Shown piece after piece: positions 18,309-26,591 of a stretch of 64,000 bases of DNA. The stretch is from Enterococcus sp. 9D6_DIV0238 (GTDB lineage: Bacteria > Bacillota > Bacilli > Lactobacillales > Enterococcaceae), in contig NZ_CP147246.1 of assembly GCF_002174455.2 (NCBI RefSeq), forward strand, positions 3,291,001 to 3,355,000. The letters are read 5' to 3'. The notes beneath the pieces were generated by a model. The model saw nothing but the letters and a program-made list of their open reading frames with translations, was not told where the DNA came from and searched no databases. A program made the position numbers and the translations under genes. The stretch's first letter is position 1. Each line of letters starts with the position of its first letter.

Positions 18309-20406
18309 AGCTAACGGCATTGATCTATTTCGAATATTCGCTGCTATCATGGTTGTTGCTATCCATACATTTCCTTTTCAATCAATAGCACCTTTTTTAG
18401 ACGAAGTCATAACGTTAACTGTGTTTCGGGTAGCTGTCCCTTTTTTCTTTATGATTACAGGATATTTTTTGTTAGGAAGATTGTCATTAAATTTTTCGTA
18501 TAATAATAATCAGAGAGTGAAAAAATATCTATACAAAATTGGAATGATTTATTTATATTCTATTTTATTGTATTTCCCGTTATCTTTACTAAATGGCACT
18601 ATTTCATTAAAAATGAACATACTTTTACTTTTAAAGGTTTTCATTTTTGACGGTACCTTTTATCACCTATGGTACTTTCCAGCTAGTATAATTGGAACGA
18701 TTTTAGTAACCCTACTGTTACGTAGTATAGGATTTAAATTAACAGTCGCATTTTCTACATGTCTATATCTAGTTGGACTTGGTGGAGACAGCTGGTACGG
18801 GATAACCAATCAAGTTCCATTGCTAAATAAACTGTATACATTTATTTTTAGTTGGTCGGACTATACGCGTTCAGGTGTTTTCTTTACGCCTATGTTTCTT
18901 TGCCTAGGAATATTTGCCTATAGAGTATCTAAAAAGTTAACTACATCAAAGATATTAAACTTGCTGTTTTATGTGTTTATTATAGGTATGACTTTTGAGA
19001 GTATATTTCTACACCGATTTACGAACGTCAAACACGATAGTATGTATCTCTTGTTGCCTTCATGTGCATTACTTTTGTTTTTAATGTTATTAAACTGGCA
19101 ACCAAAACTAAAGGTAAAAGAATCAGCCGATTTAACGTTGCTGGTTTATATTCTCCATCCATTAGTTATTGTAATTGTCCATTCTATAAGTAAGTATATT
19201 CCGATATTAAAAAACAGTTTGCTAAATTTCTTGTTAGTAGTCGTGTGCAGCTTTATACTAGCTCAGCTTCTGTTAAACTTAAAAAGAAAGCTAAGAGTTA
19301 GTAAGCAAAAAATACCATTTGAACGTGCTAGTAAAGAAATATCAGCTAGTGCAATACACCATAATATTAATGAAATACGAAAGATAATTCCCAAAAATAC
19401 AAATATTATGGGTGTTGTGAAGGCAAATGCGTATGGCTGTGGCATGGTAGAGGTAGCTTATGAATTAGAAAAAATCGGTATTTCATTTTTCTGCGTAGCT
19501 ACTATAGAAGAAGCAATTGCTTTAAGGAAATCAGGAAACCAAGGGGATATTTTAATTTTAGGGTATACACATCCCAATCGCATTAATGATATAAAAAAAT
19601 ATAATTTGATTCAATCGATTGTAAGTGAAGAACATGGGAAAGTGTTGAATCTAAAAAAAATACCTATTCGTTGTCATTTACAGGTTGATACTGGGATGCA
19701 TCGTTTAGGTGTTACACCGAACGTAACAATTATTCAGCAGATGTATCTTTTTTCCAATCTTAAGATTGAGGGGATATACTCACACTTAGGTTCTTCAGAC
19801 TCATTAGAGCAAGAATCAATCGCTCGAACAAATACTCAAATTTTTTTATTCAATAATATACTAAGTGATTTGGAACAAATGGGTATTTCCTACGGTTATA
19901 CTCATATCCAAAGCAGCTATGGTATTTTAAATTACCCAGAATTAAGCTTTGATTTTGTGAGAATAGGAATTCTCTGTTATGGATTTTTAAGTGACTATAA
20001 TAGTCCGACTAAAATCCCTATAGATTTACAACCTATAGTAAAAGTAAAAGCCTCTTTGATTACAGAAAGAATTGTGGAGGCAGGTGAATATGTTGGCTAT
20101 GGATTAGGCGCTAAAGTTGAAAAAAGAACAAGAATAGGTGTCGTTAGTATTGGGTATGCGGACGGTATACCAAGGGCATTATCCAATGCTAAACTTACGT
20201 TAGAGTTTAAAGGTCAATCAATAAAACAGATTGGGAATATTTGTATGGATATGATGCTTGTTGATCTGTCCGAAGTGGAAGATATTTCCGTGAATGATGA
20301 ATTAATCGTGTTATCTAATATTAGTAAAATTGCTGATGAAGAACAAACAATTACAAATGAACTATTGAGTCGATTAGGTTCGAGGCTAGGTATAGAGTTA
20401 AATTGA
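18298..20406 (+). CDS. vanT: VanT membrane-bound serine racemase
   Basis: This 702-residue fusion has an acyltransferase-3-like membrane domain with about ten helices (residues 1-340) joined to an alanine-racemase-like PLP domain (about 345-702). The PLP lysine is Lys375 in VVKANAYGCG. The C-terminal DGIPRALSN and GNICMDMMLVDL motifs are those of fold-type III racemases. It supplies D-Ser to the ligase. The membrane and racemase parts are in one open frame, unlike VanL-type systems where they are separate genes. Confidence 0.95.
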   Translation: MRHRANGIDLFRIFAAIMVVAIHTFPFQSIAPFLDEVITLTVFRVAVPFFFMITGYFLLGRLSLNFSYNNNQRVKKYLYKIGMIYLYSILLYFPLSLLNGTISLKMNILLLLKVFIFDGTFYHLWYFPASIIGTILVTLLLRSIGFKLTVAFSTCLYLVGLGGDSWYGITNQVPLLNKLYTFIFSWSDYTRSGVFFTPMFLCLGIFAYRVSKKLTTSKILNLLFYVFIIGMTFESIFLHRFTNVKHDSMYLLLPSCALLLFLMLLNWQPKLKVKESADLTLLVYILHPLVIVIVHSISKYIPILKNSLLNFLLVVVCSFILAQLLLNLKRKLRVSKQKIPFERASKEISASAIHHNINEIRKIIPKNTNIMGVVKANAYGCGMVEVAYELEKIGISFFCVATIEEAIALRKSGNQGDILILGYTHPNRINDIKKYNLIQSIVSEEHGKVLNLKKIPIRCHLQVDTGMHRLGVTPNVTIIQQMYLFSNLKIEGIYSHLGSSDSLEQESIARTNTQIFLFNNILSDLEQMGISYGYTHIQSSYGILNYPELSFDFVRIGILCYGFLSDYNSPTKIPIDLQPIVKVKASLITERIVEAGEYVGYGLGAKVEKRTRIGVVSIGYADGIPRALSNAKLTLEFKGQSIKQIGNICMDMMLVDLSEVEDISVNDELIVLSNISKIADEEQTITNELLSRLGSRLGIELN

Positions 20407-20474
20407 TAGCTAGTAGCTGACAATGTATGGAATACTCTTTATAATTTTGTTAGATGTAGAATGGAGGATTTTTA

Positions 20475-21164
20475 ATGGCTAAAATACTAATTTTAGATGA
20501 TGAAAAAGAGATTGTAAGTCTTATAAGTACGCTACTTTCTAACGAAGGATATGAGGTTTATGAGGCTATGTCCGGAAAAGAAAGCTTAGAGATTATAGAA
20601 AATAACAAGATCGATTTAGCCATACTAGATGTCATGCTTCCCGATATTTCCGGTTTTGATGTATTGCAAAGCATTAGAGAAAAACAGTTTTTTCCTGTGT
20701 TGATGCTAACTGCTCGAGGTCAGGATATGGATAAAATTACTGGACTGTCTATGGGGGCAGATGACTATATTGTTAAGCCATTCAATCCTTTTGAAGTATT
20801 GGCTAGAGTGAAAACCCAGTTACGTAGATATCAAATATACAACTCTAAAGGTATAGATGAAATAAATGAATATGCTAAAAATGGATTATATATATCTGTC
20901 GATAGTAGAAAAGTATTCTTATATGAGGAAGAAATTAAGCTAACGCCTATTGAATTTGATATCTTGTGGTACCTTTGTAAAAACGAAGGTCACGTGATAT
21001 CGTCAGAAGAGCTATTTGAAAAAGTCTGGAAAGAGGACTATCTAGAGAATAATAATACTGTCATGGCGCATATTGCCAGAATTAGAGAAAAGATGCATGA
21101 AAAACCAAGACAGCCAAATATTATAAAAACGGTATGGGGAGTAGGTTATACAATTGAAAAATAA
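20475..21164 (+). CDS. vanR: VanR response regulator
   Basis: This 229-residue OmpR-family regulator has the acidic pair Asp8-Asp9, phosphoacceptor Asp52 in LAILDVMLPD, Thr79 and Lys101 in VKPFNP, then a winged-helix domain (about 130-228). It begins 68 bp after vanT with TGGAGG as RBS and overlaps vanS by 11 bases. Confidence 0.95.
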   Translation: MAKILILDDEKEIVSLISTLLSNEGYEVYEAMSGKESLEIIENNKIDLAILDVMLPDISGFDVLQSIREKQFFPVLMLTARGQDMDKITGLSMGADDYIVKPFNPFEVLARVKTQLRRYQIYNSKGIDEINEYAKNGLYISVDSRKVFLYEEEIKLTPIEFDILWYLCKNEGHVISSEELFEKVWKEDYLENNNTVMAHIARIREKMHEKPRQPNIIKTVWGVGYTIEK

Positions 21165-22233
21165 TCTAACAGTGCAGATTACAAAAAAATATTTCTATAC
21201 AATGATCATAATAACAACTATTCTAGTGATCCTTCCTTTAGTAGCTAAAATGTTTCTTTCTCTTCGAGTATGGCATGGTACTGAATTTTTTTATCCAATA
21301 TTATATATTTTAAATAGGTCATTAGGAGTCTGGTTGATTGTAACACCTTTATTTATTTGGTTTATAGTGACTTATATGTTCTTTAGAAAAATGATTAGCT
21401 ATTTAGAGGAAATGATAGTGGCTACTAAGAGTTTAATTGAATCACCAAATGATAAAATAGTGTTAAGAGATGAATTATCAGAGTTTGAGAATGAAATTAA
21501 TCATATTCGTACAGATAGTTTAGAGAATAAGAAGATTGCCGAAGAAGCAGAAAAAAAAAGAGATGATCTTTTAACTTATTTAGCACATGACTTAAGAACT
21601 CCTTTGACGAGCATCATTGGATATATCTCACTACTTAAAAATGAACAAACCTACTTAGAATTAGATTCTACAAAAAGGAAAAATTATATAGACATCATTT
21701 CAGATAAAGCTAGCAGATTAGAAAATCTGCTCAATGATTTTTTTGAAATTGCAAAAACAGGCAAAAGTAGAGAAGAGGTGCATAAAGAAGAAGTAGATTT
21801 AAGCTTGATGTTAAGCCAAATTAGTTCTGAATTTTTGCCTCTTTTAGACGAGAAGAAGCTTGAGTGGGATTTTAAGATTGAACCAAATGTTTTTGTCAAA
21901 TTAAATATTAATAAATTTGAACGAGTGTTGGATAATCTTATTAGAAATGCTATATCTTACTCGCTCAATGAGACGGCGATAAAACTGACATTAGAAAAAG
22001 TAGATGAGAAAGTAGTAGTATCTGTAGGAAATATAACTGATAAGGTATCAGAAAAAGACATAGACCAGTTATTTGAACCATTTTACCGAGGAGATAAATC
22101 GAGAAATACAAAAACAGGAAATGCTGGTTTAGGGTTAGCTATTGCAAAACAAATTGTTAGTGAGCATGGGGGAACTATTGAGGTAGAACTAGAAAATAAC
22201 TATTTTAAAGTATCAATTGTTTTATATGAATGA
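21154..22233 (+). CDS. vanS: VanS sensor histidine kinase, full length
   Basis: This 359-residue kinase has two N-terminal transmembrane helices (about 12-32 and 55-75), H-box LAHDLRTPL with His145, N-box DNLIRNAISYS and G-box GLGLAIAKQIV. The start is TTG 21154, with GTAGG about 9 nt upstream inside vanR. No internal stop is present, whereas the first described VanE cluster carried an interrupted vanS as I recall, so sensing may be functional here. Confidence 0.93.
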   Translation: MKNNLTVQITKKYFYTMIIITTILVILPLVAKMFLSLRVWHGTEFFYPILYILNRSLGVWLIVTPLFIWFIVTYMFFRKMISYLEEMIVATKSLIESPNDKIVLRDELSEFENEINHIRTDSLENKKIAEEAEKKRDDLLTYLAHDLRTPLTSIIGYISLLKNEQTYLELDSTKRKNYIDIISDKASRLENLLNDFFEIAKTGKSREEVHKEEVDLSLMLSQISSEFLPLLDEKKLEWDFKIEPNVFVKLNINKFERVLDNLIRNAISYSLNETAIKLTLEKVDEKVVVSVGNITDKVSEKDIDQLFEPFYRGDKSRNTKTGNAGLGLAIAKQIVSEHGGTIEVELENNYFKVSIVLYE

Positions 22234-23177
22234 GAATATTTTGAAAATTTTTGTTAAATAAATTATGTAAGTATTGTGTCATTTTGAACAAAAATTTTGT
22301 TATTATTAGTGTAAAGAAATAGTTGATCCTTGAAAAGTGAATAGTTTTGTTAGGGATGTTTAGTCTAAGACAAATTTCTATCTATTCTACGCTGTGATAA
22401 CTACGAAAATACTTATTTATATTTGAAAATTTTTTTTTTAATGATGCAATTGGGAGATATCAAAATTCTATATCAACCGCATAGTCAAACAATAAAAAAA
22501 TATTTTGAATTGAGCAGTAAAGGAAAAAATTATTGAAAGGCCTCCTGTAGAATCCGTTTCGATTTTCCAAAAAGAAAATAGAGCTTTAGGAAGTAAAGGG
22601 ACTAAACAAGTAATTACTCTTATCCTTAATATTTTTATTCCATATCAACACGTAAAAATAATATAAGATACCTTTTTACATATTTACATAGATGTTTGTA
22701 TCGGGAAATTATAAGTTTTGGCTTGGAAAAATGTGAACATTTGAGAAAATCAAATTGCTATCTAAAAAACTTAATTTACCAAACCCACATTGATTGATAT
22801 TTATCTACAGCAAAATCGAATAAAACATATTGAACAATAGCCATTGATGATTCGATAACGGTTGGAGTATGCGAATATTCAAATTATGGTAGGGACGTAT
22901 AGATATTTATATGCTAAAGTAGGTAGTCGATTGATACTTTATTTTCTTAAAAAAATTTTACTAACATTCTACCAACAAACTTTGAAATGTTAATATATCA
23001 ACATTTCAAAATTGTTATTTACAATTGAAAATGTATTATAAGTGAAAATAAAGTGTCAATAGTTTGTTTATATGGTATAAAAAAAGTGGATATTTGCGCT
23101 TTTTTTCATTTTTTTAACTGTCTCATTGCATCCCTTTTATAAGTAAGGTAAATTGAACTTAAAGGGAGCGAATACGG
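22234..23177. other. Gene-poor 0.9-kb stretch after van operon with relic reading frames
   Basis: No intact gene is visible. From 22441 an open frame of 31 codons (MMQLGDIKILYQPHSQ...) stops, while a second frame at 22535-22666 continues for about 43 codons (ERPPVESVSIFQKENRALG...). A shift in the A-rich run between them suggests one frameshifted gene of unknown family. A 26-codon open stretch also reads leftward near 22775-22860. The rest is very AT-rich. Confidence 0.4.
22981..23010. repeat. 11-bp inverted repeat
   Basis: TTTGAAATGTT (22981-22991) and AACATTTCAAA (23000-23010) pair perfectly around 8 nt. There is no T run, so it looks more like a protein-binding site than a terminator. Confidence 0.6.
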
Positions 23178-23658
23178 ATGGCTAATGAAGAGATGAAGGA
23201 CTTTAATGCAATGCTGCAAGACAGCAAAGATATGCCCAAATAAAGGCGATCAATGATCAGAAAAGTATCGATAAGTATAGTGGGAAAAGAATGTTTTTTG
23301 TGCCACCTATTGCTTATGATAAAGTAATGAAAACAATCCCAAGCGGTAAATTGACTACCGTGGGAGAAAATCGACAATACTTTGCAAAAGAAAATCAAGC
23401 AGATTTTACTGATCCAATCACATATGGAACATTTGTGTCCATTGTTGCTTGGGTGAGCGTTCAAAGAGAACAAGATCCCCCCCCTCTTGGAGAACATTAA
23501 AAGCGAATGGAGAATTGAATATCAAGTACCCTGGCGGAATAGAAGTACAGAAAAAGCGATTAGAAGCTGAGGGGCATGAAATTATTCAAAGAGGACGAAC
23601 GAATATTCGTTTTTATGTTAAAGAGTATGAAAAATCATTGATAGAGTTAGGAAATTAA
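23178..23658 (+). pseudogene. MGMT-family protein gene, frameshifted twice
   Basis: Three consecutive frames together encode one MGMT-like (6-O-methylguanine-DNA methyltransferase-like) protein of about 160 residues. Frame 1 begins MANEEMKDFN and stops at 23241; a one-base loss at AAATAAAGG moves the reading to frame 2 (KSIDKYSGKRMFFVPPIAYDK...). A second shift occurs in a run of eight C at 23475-23482, after which SWRTLKANGELN and the rest follow in frame 3. Either the gene is dead or the tracts are variable or misread. Confidence 0.75.
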
Positions 23659-23701
23659 TGATGTTGCTTTTATTGGAGTTAATGTAATGGTGAGTACCCC
23701 T

Positions 23702-23959
23702 TTATGATATGTAGATAAATCTTGGAAAACGATTCCCAAAGTTTTTGGGAATCATTTTTTTTGTTAGATAATAACTTATTTCTCGATCACTAAACAGGCG
23801 CACCGAAAAAAAGTAAATATAAATTAGTAAAACTGGCAGTAAGGCAAACGCAAGCCAAAAAAGTTGAAACTTTCTCTGCCCACGCGATTTAGCTTCATAG
23901 GAACAATAAATGCCAAGCAAAGGTAACAGAAAAAAGAGCATGTATTTAAAAATCAACAT
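23702..23959 (-). CDS. Small membrane protein, unknown
   Basis: This 85-residue protein has two hydrophobic helices (about residues 2-20 and 34-53) and a charged tail. ATG 23959 is preceded by GAAGGAG, which supports translation. The last 20 codons read through the opposing terminator hairpin, so the C-terminus may not be ancestral. I do not recognise a family. Confidence 0.55.
   Translation of the reverse strand: MLIFKYMLFFLLPLLGIYCSYEAKSRGQRKFQLFWLAFALLPVLLIYIYFFSVRLFSDREISYYLTKKMIPKNFGNRFPRFIYIS
23731..23762 (+). terminator. Terminator after MGMT-like pseudogene
   Basis: GATTCCCAAA pairs with TTTGGGAATC and is followed by a T run. It also lies within the 3' end of the opposing small ORF. 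Confidence 0.85.
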
Positions 23960-24045
23960 CGTTCTCCTTCATTAAGTAATTAGGTCAAAATATATGCAAA
24001 CAGCAAACTAATAGGAAACTTTCTGAAAGTGTTTAGCTAAAGATT

Positions 24046-24276
24046 CTAGTTAAAACTTAAAAATAGAAAAAGTAACCCAGCCAGAAGAAGCGAAAAGAAA
24101 CCAATCAAATTCTTCCTATTGATGCTACTACCATAGCCTTCTGATTTAGAAATAAAAAAACGCTGATCAGTAAAAAATTTTCCCATAGATCGTTTAGATG
24201 CAATGAGCGAGGGCAGTGTCAATACAGGATAGGCAAGAAGAATCAAAGAAACTAAAAAAGTAATATTATTTTTCAT
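24046..24276 (-). CDS. Small two-helix membrane protein, unknown
   Basis: This 76-residue protein starts at ATG 24276 behind a strong AAAGGAGG; the frame continues upstream to 24324 but without an RBS. Hydrophobic spans lie at about residues 6-24 and 56-74, with a polar loop between. It lies next to another small membrane gene on the same strand. No family is recognised. Confidence 0.6.
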   Translation of the reverse strand: MKNNITFLVSLILLAYPVLTLPSLIASKRSMGKFFTDQRFFISKSEGYGSSINRKNLIGFFSLLLAGLLFLFLSFN

Positions 24277-24402
24277 CGAGTTATCCTCCTTTTCATCCTC
24301 ATTATACATCGAATAGTTCAACAATCATATAATGAAAAAATCAATGAGAAAAACAATCTCAGGCTGATAAATCAATTATCGATGAAACACTATAAATTTT
24401 TC

Positions 24403-24433
24403 TTGACCTAAAGTTAACTTCAAGTAGTAAAAT
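24403..24433 (+). promoter_or_regulatory. MerR-type promoter of DXS-like gene
   Basis: TTGACC and TAAAAT are separated by a 19-bp spacer, the over-long spacing used by MerR-family activators. The spacer holds the palindrome AAGTTAACTT, extended to CTAAAGTTAACTTCAAG, as in AdhR/NmlR-type operators. Confidence 0.7.
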
Positions 24434-24457
24434 GAATTCAGAAAAAGGGGGAGTTTT

Positions 24458-26212
24458 ATGTTATTAGAGAAAATTCAACATCCAGATGATCTAAAAGGGT
24501 TGTCCATGGAAGAACTACAGAACTTGGTGAATGAAACGCGGGAAACCTTACTACGTAAAATCAGTCATCATGGTGGCCACAATGGACCGAATCTAGGTAT
24601 GGTTGAGATGACAGTCGCTTTGCATTACGTTTTTAATTCACCGATCGATCAACTCATTTTCGATGTATCTCATCAAACGTATATTCATAAAATGTTGACA
24701 GGACGTGCAGAAGCATTTTTATCTCCAGAACACTATGATGATGTCTCAGGCTACACGAATCCAAAAGAAAGTACACATGATCTTTTTACGATTGGACACA
24801 CATCGACCTCGTTATCTTTAGCAAATGGTGTTGCGAAAGCGCGTGATTTAAAAAATGAAAAAAATAACGTAATAGCTGTTATCGGTGATGGGTCACTTTC
24901 TGGAGGACTTGCCTATGAAGGATTGAATAATATCGTCGAGCAAGGAACAAATACGATTGTGATCGTCAACGACAATGACCAATCTATTGCAGAAAATTTT
25001 GGTGGTATTTACAAAAATCTTAAAGAGTTACGTGAGACAAATGGGCAGGCAAAAAATAATTTCTTTGAAGCGTTAGGATTCGAGTACCATTATCTTGAAG
25101 AAGGTAACGAATTAACTGCACTGATCGATTTATTTGAAAGTGTGAAAGACAAAAAAATACCTGTTTTACTTCATATCCACACGACCAAAGGCAAAGGATT
25201 CAAATTTGCAGAAGAAAACAGAGAAAAATTTCATGCCGGCGGCCCTTTTAGTCTAACGACTGGCGATTACCTTAACTCTAGTAGCCAAAAGGAGACATAT
25301 AATTCCATCACAACGGATTTTTTGATGAGAAAAATGCAGGCTGATCCAAAAGTTATTGCAGTCAATGCAGGAACGCCAATGCTTCTTTTCAATAAAGAGC
25401 AACGTGAAAAAGTAGGAAAACAATTTGTTGATGTTGGCATTGCTGAAGAGCATGCAGCAACGATGACAGCAGGACTTGCTAAAAATGGAGCAAAACCGAT
25501 TTGGGCTGTTTTTTCTACATTTATGCAGAGAAGTTATGATCAGATTTCCCATGATTTAGCATTGAATGATTTACCAGGTACGATTTTAGTTTATGGTGCT
25601 TCAGTTCATGGAATGAATGATGAAAGTCATTTAGGGATTTTTGATATTCCGTTTTTAAGTCATATTCCAAATATCGTTTATCTGGCACCAACAACAAAAG
25701 AAGAATATTTGGCGATGCTGGATTGGTCGATTGAACAAAATGAACATCCTGTAGCCATTCGTGTGCCGGTCGGATCAGTCAAAGAAACAGGAATCAAAGA
25801 TCAAACAAATTACGCTCAATATTTCAAAAATCATGTCACAAAAGAAGGCTCTCAAGTTGCGCTTTTAGGACTAGGCAACTTTTATTCTTTAGCAGAGGAC
25901 ATTGCCCTTGATCTTGAAACAGAGCATAACATCAATGCAACGATCATCAATCCTAAATTTATCTCAGGTCTTGATACAGTATTGCTTGATGATTTAGTAA
26001 AGAATCATAAGCTCGTCGTTACACTTGAGGATGGTGTGCTTGATGGAGGATATGGTCAAACTGTAGCTGGATATCTAGGCAATAAAAATGTAAAAATTCA
26101 AACTTATGGCTTAGAAAAAACATTTCATGACCGTTACTCTGCATCTGAGCTGCTTAGTGAAAATGGGTTGACAAAAAATAACATCGTCAAAAATATCTTG
26201 AATAGTTTGTAA
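24458..26212 (+). CDS. 1-deoxy-D-xylulose-5-phosphate synthase-like transketolase
   Basis: This 584-residue thiamine-diphosphate enzyme shows HGGHNGPNLG near 38-47, GHTSTSLS at 113-120 and the TPP motif GDGSLSGG at 143-150 continuing to NDNDQSI. The C-terminal half has EEHAATMTAGLAKNG and the transketolase C domain. It is somewhat shorter than typical DXS (about 620). Enterococci make isoprenoids by the mevalonate route, so DXP made here may feed thiamine or pyridoxal synthesis, or the enzyme may use other substrates. RBS AAGGGGGAG precedes ATG 24458. Confidence 0.88.
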   Translation: MLLEKIQHPDDLKGLSMEELQNLVNETRETLLRKISHHGGHNGPNLGMVEMTVALHYVFNSPIDQLIFDVSHQTYIHKMLTGRAEAFLSPEHYDDVSGYTNPKESTHDLFTIGHTSTSLSLANGVAKARDLKNEKNNVIAVIGDGSLSGGLAYEGLNNIVEQGTNTIVIVNDNDQSIAENFGGIYKNLKELRETNGQAKNNFFEALGFEYHYLEEGNELTALIDLFESVKDKKIPVLLHIHTTKGKGFKFAEENREKFHAGGPFSLTTGDYLNSSSQKETYNSITTDFLMRKMQADPKVIAVNAGTPMLLFNKEQREKVGKQFVDVGIAEEHAATMTAGLAKNGAKPIWAVFSTFMQRSYDQISHDLALNDLPGTILVYGASVHGMNDESHLGIFDIPFLSHIPNIVYLAPTTKEEYLAMLDWSIEQNEHPVAIRVPVGSVKETGIKDQTNYAQYFKNHVTKEGSQVALLGLGNFYSLAEDIALDLETEHNINATIINPKFISGLDTVLLDDLVKNHKLVVTLEDGVLDGGYGQTVAGYLGNKNVKIQTYGLEKTFHDRYSASELLSENGLTKNNIVKNILNSL

Positions 26213-26215
26213 GAG

Positions 26216-26256
26216 AAACTCCTTCATCCCTTATACTGGATGTGGGAGTTTTTTTA
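26216..26256 (+). terminator. Terminator of DXS-like gene
   Basis: AAACTCC...GGAGTTT with an inner ATCC/GGAT stem is followed by a T run. Confidence 0.85.
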
Positions 26257-26591
26257 TTAAGAAACATAAAAAAAGGATATATTTAGTATCAATCATGAAT
26301 TTTTTGAGAAATTTTATGAAACTTTGAGTCAAGTACGAGATTTTAACACTTACTTATGGTAAAATAAATTCAACTTATGGAAGCTTTAAATCGATCTTTA
26401 GAACAAAGGTAGGTGGCTATATCAAAGTATGTGGCAAGAAGCCAGCTGAAAGGCTGACTTATTGAAACTGCAAAAAATGGTACTGATTTAAGCATCAAGA
26501 TATAAGAAGGCAGTAATGAATAAAATAAGAACAGATCCTACTAAAAACAGATGGTCTGAATCTTAGCAGTTTACGAGAGGAACTAAAGTGA
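26257..26591 (+). promoter_or_regulatory. Long leader region of cell-wall hydrolase gene
   Basis: About 330 bp without a gene. A TAAAAT -10 candidate lies near 26359, which would leave a 5' leader of more than 200 nt. Short hairpins such as AGCC...GGCT at about 26440-26456 are visible. It lacks the full conserved blocks of a ydaO-type riboswitch as far as I can judge. Confidence 0.4.

Noticed and set aside
26257..26591. ydaO-type c-di-AMP riboswitch before the wall hydrolase
   Set aside because: The gene context fits, but the conserved sequence blocks could not be found by eye.
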